A stretch of 64,000 bases of DNA from Pseudoips prasinana (taxonomy: Eukaryota; Arthropoda; Insecta; Lepidoptera; Nolidae), in assembly GCA_951640165.1 (NCBI GenBank), contig OX621258.1, forward strand, positions 5,417,501 to 5,481,500, read 5' to 3'. The position numbers and the translations under genes are program-made. A model generated the notes under the pieces. It saw nothing but the letters and a program-made list of their open reading frames with translations, ran no database searches and was not told the origin of the DNA. Positions 42,740 through 53,050 of this stretch are shown one piece after another. Within the stretch, counting starts at the first letter, position 1. Every line of letters starts with the position of its first letter.

Positions 42740-43345
42740 TATTCGCTTTTTGCACTTCTTCTCCATATAAACATTAACTTTGCCACTTTGCTAAATTTTA
42801 TACTCGTCCATCCGCGTAATTTTCGTAAAAAGGAGTACGAAATTTTGTTTGAATTACGAATATAATTGTTTTAATCTTTAAGTTTGAACTACAATAAAAT
42901 TCTATTGTCAAGGACGATTGTGCTTGATATTGAGCAAGGCTTTAGACATTAAATACAAATATTATTAATCCCTTCTCGCAGTTTGTGGCCTACCACGGGT
43001 CTGTGCAATGTTCAGTTTTAGTAATTCCATTTATTTCTAATGTATATTAAAATATTAGATTTCGCATCCCATCTCCTTTCAAACTTTAACTTTGCTAATT
43101 TTAGTACACCGCAGTCCGCGTAATTTTCGTAAAAAAGGAGTACTTTTTGCAACACATATTAATGCCAAGGCTGATCGGGATAACGTGTATGCGATGTCAC
43201 ATTATGTGCCACAAGCGTCAAAAGTTTTTTTTATTTTTAAAAGTCAGCTCCAACGGTAAAAACAATATTCCTCGTTTGCATTCTTTGAATTTTACGCTCT
43301 TAAACGAGCGTGAAATTAAAAGAATTCTACGAACTATTTAAGGGG
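42740..43345 (+). repeat. Duplicated unnamed repeat
   Basis: 42755-42840 (CACTTCTTCTCCATATAAAC, CATCCGCGTAATTTTCGTAA) is repeated at about 43070-43145 (CAGTCCGCGTAATTTTCGTA, AAAAAGGAGTAC) with a period of about 310 bp; a third version is at 36001. A 64-codon forward frame at 43147-43341 follows; I do not recognise it. Confidence 0.5.
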
Positions 43346-43656
43346 TCACAAATATTAATACCTATATCGCTTGTAAACGTCATATTTTTAACTTATTAAA
43401 CTTAAATCGTTTGAAGTCAAACATAAGTTGGGATAAAGTAGTACTTATAGAAAAATAAAGCGTCCTTTATTATATTCAGAATTTTTTTATTCGCTCAATG
43501 AACTTAATAATATATTGTTTCCACTAACGAAGGTACTTCTAAATTAGGTACCTAGTTATTAATAATAACCGTAAATTAATTAAACGTATAGAAGAAAAAT
43601 GAGTTATTTTTCTTTGTTTCTAGATTCCATTTCATTTAATTAGTTTATATTTTATA

Positions 43657-43961
43657 CTAGCTGTGCCCGCGACTTCGTCCGCGTGTTAATTAGTTTATTT
43701 CGTTTTTCTTGTAAAATAAAAGACTTTTTATAAAATAAAAGTAGCCTAAGTTACTCCTTATTACATCAGCTACCTGCCAATAAAAGTCCCATCAAAATCG
43801 GTCCAGCCATTTCAGAGATTAGCCGGAACAAACAGACAGACAGACAGACAAAAATTTTGTCATTTTGGTATATGTCCCGAATATATATTCATATTAATGT
43901 AGTAAAAACCGGTTATTTCAATATTACAAACAGACACTCCAATTTTATTTATTTGTATAGA
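43657..43961 (-). mobile_element. Helitron B, complete non-autonomous copy
   Basis: On the minus strand from TCTATACAAATAAATAAAAT to CGCGGACGAAGTCGCGGGCA and CAGCTAG. A before TC and T after CTAG. 305 bp. Confidence 0.87.
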
Positions 43962-44937
43962 TAACTAGTAAAATAAAAAAGTCACAAATTATTTTCAAAT
44001 CACTGCGAAATAAATCCCTAATAAAAAATTAAATAGACAAAGTTTTCATACTTACATGATATTTAAAAATCCAGCTCGTATGTAACCAAACTCATTAATT
44101 ATAAACCTCTAAGATCACAGACTCACTATATTTTTTTTAATTACGACCTTTATCTTTTTAAACGCACTGAGCAAAAATATATTCAGCCAAGTTGCAGCAT
44201 AAAATTGGTACTGGCCGCCTACAGGCACGTTTTTCGTTTTAAACCATCGACCTCGTGTGTGGTGGTGGATATGACAATATTCAAAGTTCAAATCGGCAAC
44301 ACCATCTAAACATTTCTAATACATTGAAAACTTTCATAACAGTTTTGTCTATTGACTACCTGTTGTAACAGCAATGTATTACAAAGTTTTCGTATATACG
44401 CTTTCTTACAAATGTTAGGGTAAAATGTGGTAGTAGGAGTAAATGTACGAGTCTTTTTGTTTGTTATTCATTGCATGTTTTCTTTGGTTAAGTTTTAAAC
44501 TTTACTTGGGAGAAGCAATGTATGGAATGAGAATATTTTAATTGTGCTGAAGTGAATGTTTTGAAGGTGCATTATAAAAGTTTGTTTAATAATAATAGAC
44601 TTAGTAATTATTTTTAAATTGATTTTCAAAAGTGTAATTCTTATACGTAGGTATTTTTATAAGTAAATAATATGTAAAAGTTTATGAACAATGAAATTGT
44701 CAACCTCCACTATAATGTTTTACGTAAATAATCTAATATAAATGAATTCTAGACTAAATACCAATAAAATGGTCTGTCATATAATGGAAGTTATGCAAAC
44801 AATGACTGTTTGTTTTTTTTTTAAGACAATAACGCCCGCAGTTTTGACATCCCTGTGACGCCTAGGGATTTCATAAAATTCGGACTCAGAACAACCAACT
44901 CCGAGACGTTCTCAAGAAATGACAGGTTAGAAGTACC
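43962..44937. other. AT-rich intergenic, nothing recognised
   Basis: No convincing ORF, RNA gene or family repeat. Confidence 0.5.
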
Positions 44938-45345
44938 TACCCTAAACCGGCGAGCATGTATGAAGAATATAATGACAGTAAACTAGGTAAAACAGGTGTG
45001 CAAAGATCGTGACAAATTGAAATCCGTTGTCTCTGCCTACCCCTGAGGCGCTCATAGCTAGATGCTCTCCCCGGTCCGTAAGCGATCGCCGAGGTTAAGT
45101 ATTGCTCGCGGTCAGTCCATAGATGGGTGACCGTCAAAGTGGTTTAATTTCTGAGCGTCTCCGTGCTTCGGAGGGCACGTTAAGCTGTCGATCCCGTTTG
45201 TAGTCATTAGACAACAGTCGTTAAGCCATGTCAGAGGCCTATTGGGCGGCTTCAGCAACTCTGACACTAGGGTAACCACTACCCATACGATAAGCAACAA
45301 GCAACCTACCCCTCTGAGAAACAAGCCTGAGTCTATGTATGTATG
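44938..45345 (+). pseudogene. LINE ORF 3' end split by 5S SINE
   Basis: CGGCGAGCATGTATGAAGAA, AAGATCGTGACAAATTG, GAAATCCGTTGTCTCTGCCT is the end of the family at 18778-19262 (K-D-R-D-K...SVVSAYP). It resumes at 45305 with CCTACCCCTCTGAGAAACAA, GCCTGAGTCTATGTATGTAT. Confidence 0.75.
45048..45304 (+). mobile_element. 5S-derived SINE, complete with target duplication
   Basis: 257 bp. Head GCGCTCATAGCTAGATGCTC; core GCGATCGCCGAGGTTAAG, CGCGGTCAGTCCATAGATGG, GTGACCGTC; body GCTTCGGAGGGCACGTTAAG; tail CGATAAGCAACAAGCAA. Flanks CCTACCCCTGAG (45036-45047) and CCTACCCCTCTGAG (45305-45318) are the target-site duplication in the LINE end, differing by a CT dinucleotide. This fixes both SINE ends. Confidence 0.88.
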
Positions 45346-45370
45346 TTTTTAGGGTTCCGTAGTTTATATA

Positions 45371-45690
45371 CTGCCTCGTTGACCTGGCGGTAGCGTGTTC
45401 ATCCGTATAGATAATGAGGTCCTGGTATTTTCAGGATAGTTTTCAGTAAAAAAAATGCCTCAGTATCCGCGTATCTCTGTGCCTGGAGAGCACGGGAAGC
45501 CGTCGGTTCCGTACCTGACCTCTTTCCAGTCGTGTCGCTAGTCGTCCCATCGGATCATAAGAGTGATGTAATAGAAAGTGCCCCTGTGTTTGCGCACACA
45601 CTTGTGCACTATAATATGTCCCGCGCAGATGGCTACTCTCCATAGACACTGACCGCCGTGGACGAAATTCGACATAGAGGACATTTTTAT
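45371..45690 (+). mobile_element. SINE4 copy
   Basis: Head CTCGTTGACCTGGCGGTAGC; body GCCTGGAGAGCACGGGAAGC, TCTTTCCAGTCGTGTCGCTA, GCGCACACACTTGTGCACTA; tail GACATTTTTATTGTTAG. Box B is altered (CCTGGTATTTTC). Confidence 0.75.
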
Positions 45691-46219
45691 TGTTAGTGTA
45701 ATCAGTGTCAATTCTTGAAGTTCGTTATTTAGAAATAGAACTATACAAAAATAAAATTATAAATTTATCGTTTTGGGTGTATTAGTGTATAAAATAATTA
45801 CTAATATAAAAAACATGCAGTCCACGTCATTTTTTGAACTAAAAATAGGGGATTATTAATAAGGTTCAGAGGCATATCAGACACCATCTAGCCCAAACTA
45901 AGCAAAACTTATATGCATAAAACTGCTAGAAATACTTAGGTTCTTTTTGAAAGCTGCTGAATACTTGACGAGAGCGTTACATAAAGTGTGATCGGGCGAG
46001 GCGAACGGAATTGAGAAGGAAGATATAAGTTAGTAATGTTATTTAGATACAGACTTATGTGGCGTATATTACTGTAAAGGCAAGAGTGAGAGGTGCGAGC
46101 TCACATTTTCTTTCTCTCATAGCCAGTTACGTTTTGTATATTTTAAGTTTTACTTCAGTCGTGTAATCTAAAAGTACTTACGTACGTACGTACTCGTTTT
46201 TTTTAAATATTTAATAGAT

Positions 46220-46352
46220 ACACAGAAAACACACAGACCAAGACTAATAGACATATTCATGACCACAAATATTCGTCTCATGCGACGATCGTACCCCGCA
46301 ACCTTTGGCTCAGACGGCAGGTTTACTATCAACTCAATCACGGCGGTCATCA
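46220..46352 (-). repeat. tRNA-like SINE head, degenerate
   Basis: Reverse CAGACCAAGACTAATAGACA, CACAAATATTCGTCTCATGC and TACCCCGCAACCTTTGGCTC, TGATTGAGTTGATAGTAAAC on the minus strand. The head is related to SINE6-type elements. Confidence 0.5.
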
Positions 46353-46375
46353 AAAGCATTCCCTATTGAATAAAA

Positions 46376-46725
46376 AGCAAATTCACAATCGTTTGAGCTG
46401 GTGCCATCGTCCCCTTTTTATGATTGCATCATGCGCACTCGCAGTAGGGTTCATTCATACCACCTGGAAGCGATCTCGTCAAGCACGGTTCGCTTTCAGC
46501 GTTCATACATCCCACGTACGTGCAGTCTCTGGAATGAATTACCTGCTGCGGTGTTTCCCCAGCGCTACGACAGGTCCTTCTTCAAGCGAGGATTCAAAAG
46601 AGTATTAATATCACAGTAGGCAGCGGTTTGCTGTGCCCCCTGGCTCTGCGAATGTCCATGAGCAGCGGTTACCACTTACCATCAGGTGGGCCGCTAGCTC
46701 GTCTGCCTCAAAATGCAATAAAAAA
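46376..46725 (+). pseudogene. LINE ORF2 C-terminus and 3' end
   Basis: The frame from 46401 reads IPRTCSLWNELPAAVFPQRY, DRSFFKRGFKRVL, then a stop at 46619. The 3' part has GTTACCACTTACCATCAGGT, GGGCCGCTAGCTCGTCTGCC and AATAAAAAA. Typical lepidopteran LINE end; 5'-truncated. Confidence 0.75.
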
Positions 46726-46940
46726 ATCGGCACAAAAATAACAGTGATATCGCGTAACATACATACTTTCAAGCTAATAACAACCCTCTTTCTCTTCTTT
46801 TCATCGAATACAAGTTTAATAAAGTTATATTCGACGGGACTGACTGGATCATAATGATGTGATAATATCGATGTAAATTAAGATCTCAATAAAATTATTA
46901 TAACTTATATAATGAGCCAAACTTGGTGCTCTTCATATAC

Positions 46941-47602
46941 TCTGGGGCTTTACCGGCTAACTCGCCGAACATCGGTTTCTTAAATTGCGTTTAAATAAAT
47001 AATGGTTAAAAATTACTTAATCAATCGTTAATTCGGCTTCCATGACCACATGTGACTTCTGGGGCTCTACCGGCTAAGTCGCCTAATATCGGTTTCTTAA
47101 ATTGCGTTGAAATAAATAATGGTTAAAAATTACTTAAGCAGTCGTTAAAACGGCTTCCATGACCACATGTGACTTCTGGGGCTCTACCGGCTAAGTCGCC
47201 TAATATCGGTTTCTTAAATTGCGTTGAAATAAATAATGGTTAAAAATTACTTAAGCAATCGTTAAAACGGCTTCCATGACCACATGTGACTTCTGGGGCT
47301 CTACCGGCTAAGTCGCCTAATATCGGTTTCTTAAATTGCGTTGAAATAAATAATGGTTAAAAATTACTTAAGCAATCGTTAAAACGGCTTCCATGACCAC
47401 ATGTGACTTCTGGGGCTCTACCGGCTAAGTCGCCTAATATCGGTTTCTTAAATTGCGTTGAAATAAATAATGGTTAAAAAATACTTAAGCAATCGTTAAA
47501 ACGGCTTCCATGACCACATGTGACTTCTGGGGCTCTACCGGCTAAGTCGCCGAACATCGGTTTCTTAAATTGCGTTAAAATAAATAATGGTTAAAAATTA
47601 CT
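46941..47602 (+). repeat. Tandem repeat, 117-bp unit x 5.6
   Basis: Units start TCTGGGGCT at 46941, 47058, 47175, 47292, 47409 and 47526 (exact 117-bp steps). Each has CTACCGGCTAAGTCGCC, ATCGGTTTCTTAAATTGCGT, GGTTAAAAATTACTTAAGCA, CGGCTTCCATGACCACATGT. This is one arm plus centre of the foldback element. First and last units differ (CGAACATC), inner units share CTAATATC, so inner units spread by duplication. Confidence 0.95.
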
Positions 47603-47627
47603 AAAGTTCTATGATTTTATTGTATAT

Positions 47628-48136
47628 ATAGCAGAGCCCCGCCGTTTTACCCGCATTAAATTTTATAAATTATCACAGCTCCTCCCCCTTAGGTGATAGT
47701 GTGATAATATGTAGCCTATAATTATGTTGACCCGACCTCTTAGTAATATTCATGCAAAATTTGAAGTAAATCCATGCTTTTTGAGTTTGACCCCGACATA
47801 CATACAGCAAAGTAGACAAAATTGCTAAAAACTATAATTTTGGTTTCGATGTCGATTATAGATCGCGCCTCAAGTATCCTTCTTAGAACGGAACCCTTAT
47901 AGATTCGTAATGTCTGTCCGTCCGTATGTCACAGCCACGTTTTTTCACGAGACCTAGCAAATAGTTATTTTTTAATTCGTCATAAATCATAATCCGCAAT
48001 TTATCTTTCATTTAATCAACTGAAATACTTGCTGCTACGGAACACTTGATGGGCGAGTCCGACACGTACTTGGCCGGTTTTTAAAAAATGTTCTAGGTAC
48101 AGTTTTGACTTTCCTACGATTTTATTATATGTCTCT
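47628..48136 (-). mobile_element. Helitron A interrupted by another repeat
   Basis: 3' end GCAGAGCCCCGCCGTTTTAC in reverse (hairpin and CTAG decayed), body to CAAGTATCCTTC. Resumes at about 48086 (TGTTCTAGGTACAGTTTTGA, CGATTTTATTATATG). The insert at 47888-48085 is the CGGCCAAGTGCGAGTCGG repeat in reverse. Confidence 0.8.
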
Positions 48137-48307
48137 ATCTTCGTCCCCCATTCTCTCAGTAAGATGAAATATACACCAGTTTGTGAGTATTTAAACATTT
48201 CATTAAAATCCCAGATTTTTTTTACATGATACTTACTCAAATTGATAAAACCCTACTTTCTCTTCTTTCCATGGAATAAAACATTAAAATAATATAACAA
48301 TATAATA

Positions 48308-48858
48308 TATCCAGGGACATTATTTACACACGACCATCTGATCCCAAACTAATCAGATCTTGTACTAAGGAAACCAAAACCTACTTTTCTTTTGTGAATA
48401 CATACTTATACAACATGTAACGTAATTAACGCACACCCTCAGACACCCCAATTAGAATATTATGTTGTAATCTTTATACATACACTGAATTTTTAATTTA
48501 ACAATATACGCATTATTATTTACTAAATTAGTTTCTTGGAATAAAGTTTATTTTTCTTTATTTTGTATTGAATGATGGAATTTGTATGAATACAAATAAA
48601 ACTGCGATTTAAGTCTTATTAATTTGACTTACGGTCCATTTCAATTAGTTTTGACTCTACAGGGTTGATATGACAATAATTTCCGTAGTTTTTATTATTT
48701 TAGAATAAAAAATTACCTATATTAAAAATGATATATTCAGTAAATGATTCTGAACAAACTATTTTCAGGAAGTGCGTTAATTACGTTACATGTTGTATAT
48801 TACATCCAGACGCAGGACAAACAGATACCTCATGTTCATGCACACCAATATATGTCCT
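48308..48858 (-). mobile_element. SINE1 split by an M2 MITE
   Basis: Reverse SINE1: CAGGGACATTATTTACACAC, CTGATCCCAAACTAATCAGA before the MITE; CATCCAGACGCAGGACAAAC, CATGTTCATGCACACCAATA after. The head is then cut by the foldback element at 48859. Confidence 0.82.
48411..48795. mobile_element. M2 MITE (385 bp) inside SINE1
   Basis: Ends CAACATGTAACGTAATTAAC / GTTAATTACGTTACATGTTG (reverse complements), TA at 48409-48410 and 48796-48797. The interior is the same as 23464-23851 in opposite direction. Confidence 0.88.
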
Positions 48859-50258
48859 AGGGGGCTACCGGCTAAGTCGCCGAACATCGGGATAGTGATC
48901 GGTGTTAAAATAAATAAAGGTTAAAAATCACTTAATCAATCATTTAATCGGCTTCCATGAGCACATGTGACGTCATAAATGGTCCGGAATCGCTTGTCAA
49001 CGTTGAAGCCGATTTAACGATTGATTAACGCCCGAAATTAATAAACGATCCGCAATCTGGCAGTCAGTCCTATCTTTAGATTGGCTCTATCGTTATCTTG
49101 ATCTTTACCTGCGTGCCAATAACAAAAAATGTCTATCCATCCATTTTTTGCCCAGAGATTGGGGTACGATCCTTTCCCTCTGCAGCGTTCCGTTTTATGC
49201 AGAACTCGGTAACTCAGGACACAATTATACCATTTAATTTAAGAAGAAAATTTATTTGTAAAAATATTAACGATAAGTCATCAATACTGACTTATTTATA
49301 GCTAGGTTAAAATGTTTTTACTAGACGACTGGGGTATATAATAATAAAATGAAATTTAATTGGTCAAACATTATGTTTTGATGGAACGGAACGTATCAAA
49401 ATTTGACAAGCAAAACGAACGCCGGCGCCGTCGTCGCCGATCGGAACAAAAACAAACAAGCAGTTGGTTGTTTGTTTTTGTTGCAAAGCATTTATAACTA
49501 ACTAGCGGCCCGGTACGTGCTTCGCTACGTATAAGGCATAGTAATAAAAAAATGATTATGTAGTTCAATAAAATATTTTAAATTGCTAAAAGATGTTGAT
49601 TTTACACTTTTTCGAGACTTTTTTTAAATTTTCTCTACCTACAAACCTTCCCTGGACTTCCACGAATAATTCAAGACCAAAATTAGCCAAATCAGTAAAG
49701 GCGTTGTTGAGTTATAACATTACAACGAAAAGTGGCATTGATTTTTATATATATAGATATACAAATAATTACTTATTAATAAATATGATAGGTACCTATA
49801 ATGGATTCTCATATGATAAGCAATAATTTTATTATTGATTTCTGTGTTTGTTTTACAAATAATATTCTTATTATTAATTATTTATATGCAAAGCCGTTTT
49901 GGAATTTAATGAACTATTTCACCAATTTTATCTTTAGAACCATCGTCAACCGCTGAATTTCTAGGATTGCAACTTTAGATTGTTTTGGCTATCTAAGCTT
50001 TTGTCAAAATTAATGTCATTTTAGAACAGAGGCCTATCTTTTTCTATGATCCGTCCTCCCAAAGATCGCTCGTTCGGAAAGAGCCTTTTCCATCTGTGGA
50101 TGTTTTATTGGCATGGTTTAATAGGCATATGGATTGAAATTGCTATCGTAGATAGCATAAAATGGATTAGGATCGTTTATTAATTTCGGGCGTACCTAAC
50201 TCAATTTTAACCTTTATTTATTTGAACGCCGATCACCATCCCGATGTTCGGCGACTTA
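48859..50258. mobile_element. Long foldback/TIR element (~1.4 kb)
   Basis: Left arm GGGCTACCGGCTAAGTCGCC, GAACATCGGGATAGTGATCG, AAATAAATAAAGGTTAAAAA; right arm is its complement (CGATCACCATCCCGATGTTC, GGCGACTT). Inside, CGCCCGAAATTAATAAACGA (49030) pairs with TCGTTTATTAATTTCGGGCG (50172). The left arm carries an extra segment (48955-49028, CATGTGACGTCATAAATGG) related to 54675-54892. The inner 1.1 kb has no transposase; frames at 49098-49301 and 49593-49826 are not recognised. Confidence 0.75.
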
Positions 50259-50282
50259 TGCAGATGGCAGTATGTTGGTCAT

Positions 50283-50556
50283 AGTACACAGAGACGCTCA
50301 TAGCTAGATGCTCTTACCGGTCCGTAAGTAATCGCGACGAGGTTAAGCAACTAGTCTCGCGGTCAGCCCATAGATTGGTAACCGCCAAAGTGGTTTAATT
50401 TCAGAGCATCGCCGTGCTTCGGAGGGCACGTTAAGCTGTCGGTCCCGATCGCAGAGCATGTGGACCCAGCAATAGTCATTAGAGAACAGTAGTTAAGCCA
50501 TGTCAAAGACCTACTGGGCGGTTTGAACAACTCTGTCACCACGGTAACCACTGTAG
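50283..50556 (+). mobile_element. 5S-derived SINE copy
   Basis: GACGCTCATAGCTAGATGCT, GTAATCGCGACGAGGTTAAG, CAACTAGTCTCGCGGTCAGC, CCATAGATTGGTAACCGCC and CTTCGGAGGGCACGTTAAGC. An extra 20-30 bp (GCAGAGCATGTGGACCCAGC) lies inside the body. A 10-base C run follows at 50579-50588. 50590-51008 has no other feature. Confidence 0.8.
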
Positions 50557-51009
50557 ATATCCCCTCCAACGACTTCTCCCCCCCCCCCAACACTTTAACC
50601 ATATGTAGTATAACTTCATATAACGGTAAAGGTCTTTGAACATGGATAAAGTCTCGAACTTTTTTACCAAATCTCCCATACAACTCACACTTGACCGATA
50701 TGAAACAATGGGTAAGTCGATCACAATCTAGTTTTTCAACCATGGGATAATTTCACTTTTAACAACAATGAATTCTAAACTGTAGTTTAAACTGTGGTGA
50801 GAACGTATGTAGATGCTGGTTTGGGGTCGTAGCACACTATAACGATGCGATAAGACTGGCATTCGGACTAAGTTGGTGCTGTTATTAGATTAAAAAACAA
50901 TATTTTATTTAAGTTAAAGTCAAATCTTGTCTTACTTAAAATTGATACTCATTGAAACTTACAAATTAGATTTTAGTTTTAATTAATATCAAAAATAGTA
51001 TCTTCTATA

Positions 51010-51272
51010 AATATTATGAAATCGTAGGAAAGTCAAAACTGTACATTGAATATTTAAAAAAAGGATACTTGGGGCGTGATCTACTATTGACATCGAAGCC
51101 AAAAATATAGTTTTAAGAATTTTTGTCTGTTTGTATGTCCGGGATAAACTCAAAAAGCACTGCACGGATTTTCTTCAAATTTTGCATGAATATTACTAAG
51201 AGGTCGGGTCAACATATAGGTTACATATTATCGCGCTATCACCTACGGGGGAGGAGCTATGATAATTTATAA
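51010..51272 (+). mobile_element. Helitron A, 3'-truncated
   Basis: TGAAATCGTAGGAAAGTCAA to GGGGGAGGAGCTATGATAAT; the hairpin/CTAG end is replaced by TTTGTTTGTAAAG. Inactive copy. Confidence 0.8.
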
Positions 51273-51539
51273 AGTTTGTTTGTAAAGTTTGTTAAAGGTA
51301 TATGTTCACCTAGTTACGACTCAATTTTATCATGGTCTTACGGTGGACTAAAACGCTATCTGTATTATTAGCTAATTTTAATTTCTGTACTGCGTCACTT
51401 ATACTTCTACTCAAATTGTCATGCTGTGTTCAGCAATATAATCTAGTGTTTAGGAATATTGTCTAGTGCTAATCCATAATATATACCTCACTGTTATGTA
51501 TTTATAGTATATTCTATCTACTAACATCATATCTTTTTT

Positions 51540-51905
51540 TAAATATTTAGGAGTAAAATTCATAATGCTGATGTTTTAAAACAGATAGCCCTGTGTGTCC
51601 CGGACAGGTATGTTTGGAGAAGGACACGGCCGCGATTGCTAGTGGAGCCGTTTGGTCGGACTAACCTTGTACATGAGGCGCCCCTGACGCGGGCTTTCCG
51701 TACTCTTAACTTTATAGCAGCTGAGACCAACCTATTTGTGTGTTCTCTGAGTGAGTTCACGAGAAGTGCATTATTCATAATTAGTTATAAGTAAAATTTG
51801 TTTAGGGGTATAAAATTGTATTATACTTAGATAAGCACTCTATCGCATTGGACTTATACATGTAATGATAGATGTAAGAGGAAAATAAATGAATAAATAA
51901 AAAAA
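51540..51905 (+). pseudogene. LINE ORF2 C-terminus and 3' UTR
   Basis: The forward frame reads HNADVLKQIALCVPDRYVWR, RTRPRLLVEPFGRTNLVHEA, PLTRAFRTLNFIAAETNLFV, CSLSEFTRSALFIIS, then a stop at about 51786, followed by a 3' UTR ending GAAAATAAATGAATAAATAA. Typical LINE C-terminus (VPDRY...PLTRA...LNxIA). The opposite-strand frame here is a shadow. Confidence 0.78.
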
Positions 51906-52029
51906 TATGTTTTGTGTGCTAATAAAAGGAAATGTATCTGAGACATATCACATCGCGCTAGACCAAACTAAGCAAAGCTTGTTTTATGGATACAACACAA
52001 CGGACTCAATGACCGTTAGTTTGCACTCG

Positions 52030-52215
52030 AATAGATGAAATGCCTCTACAAACCTAATTCGGGCGAGAGGCCTGAGTCGTGTATTAATGTAGAACGAAGG
52101 TTGCACAAAACATCCCCGAAACGAAAAGACCCTCGTCCTCGGCAGTAACCACCCAGAGTTGATGTTCTAACCCTAAAGAAGGCGCCTTCTGGCCCGGGTA
52201 CATAGTTTGTAGTAT
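52030..52215 (+). repeat. Dispersed repeat shared with 62820
   Basis: GATGAAATGCCTCTACAAAC, GAAGGTTGCACAAAACATCC, CAGTAACCACCCAGAGTTGA and CTGGCCCGGGTACATAG match 62830-63015. Class unknown. Confidence 0.55.
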
Positions 52216-52244
52216 TATTTACTATCCATGTTACAATTATTGTG

Positions 52245-52378
52245 TTTTCCGTGCTTCTGAGGGCACGTTAAGTTGTCGGATCCGGTTGGAGTCACTACGC
52301 AACAGTCGGCAAGACCTACTGGACGGCTTGAACAACTCTTTATTTAAACCTCTACCAATACGATAAGTTAAGTAAATA
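52245..52378 (+). repeat. 5S SINE 3' fragment
   Basis: TCCGTGCTTCTGAGGGCACG, TTAAGTTGTCGGATCCGG and CTTGAACAACTC, with tail ATACGATAAGTTAAGTAAAT. Head missing. Confidence 0.65.
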
Positions 52379-52559
52379 GTCATAATCGGAAACACACAGT
52401 ATCGCCTTCTATTTGTATCGAGTTCGTACTTTTAAGTGAATCCTAAGTTGATAAGATGATTATAAGTTAGTTAAGCTGATCAAGAATTTTTAAAGACAAC
52501 GTACTATATAATTTTTTCTCTTTATCGTGGGGTACTTTAGAAACTTATAATTGATGGAC

Positions 52560-52690
52560 CCAAAGTACATCCAGACTCAGAACAACTATTTATGGGTCAC
52601 ACAAATACTTGACCTGCGTGAAATGGAACCCAAGACCCGAAATGGTGAGGCGACTGTCTTAATCGCTACGCCACCCGTTATCACGGTATC
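52560..52690 (-). repeat. SINE5 copy
   Basis: Reverse: CATCCAGACTCAGAACAACT, ATTTATGGGTCACACAAATA, GGAACCCAAGACCCG, GGCGACTGTCTTAATCGCTA, CGCCACCCG. Same family as 55288-55445. Confidence 0.6.
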
Positions 52691-52719
52691 GGGTCTATAT
52701 GTCATTATAATATAATATC

Positions 52720-53050
52720 CTGGAACAGTATTCTCACACGGCCATCTGATCCCAAACGTGGGCCTTAGCGTGTCGATGGCAAACTAATTAATTTTTGCAG
52801 CCCCGAATGTGGCCAAACAGATTTTCCTGCTTGTGGCATTCCTAAAATTCTGCCATGAACATGTGGCATGGCAGGCTGAGCACGATGTTAGGGGGACCAT
52901 GGATTTGACCAGTGTTCCACAAATACAATCAATTTTAGGGTTGCTCGACAGTCCCCACTTAGATATGTTTTAAAACTAAGCAGAGCTTGTACTATGGAAA
53001 CCAGATAACTGAAATACTACATGTGCTACTTTTCTTTTGTAAAGACATAA
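52720..53050 (-). mobile_element. SINE1 interrupted by a ~212-bp unknown insert
   Basis: Reverse SINE1 tail to GGCCATCTGATCCCAAAC (52759), then foreign DNA (GTGGGCCTTAGCGTGTCGAT ... CCCACTTAGATATGTTTTA), then ACTAAGCAGAGCTTGTACTA. AAAC on both sides could be a short duplication. The insert has no inverted ends or coding. Confidence 0.65.

Noticed and set aside
45048..45304. A real 5S rRNA gene
   Set aside because: Only the central and 3' part of 5S is present, it continues into unrelated SINE body, and is flanked by a transposition-type duplication.
46401..46619. 72-codon forward frame as a host gene
   Set aside because: Reads the typical LINE C-terminus (SLWNELPAAVFP) and continues into a LINE 3' end.
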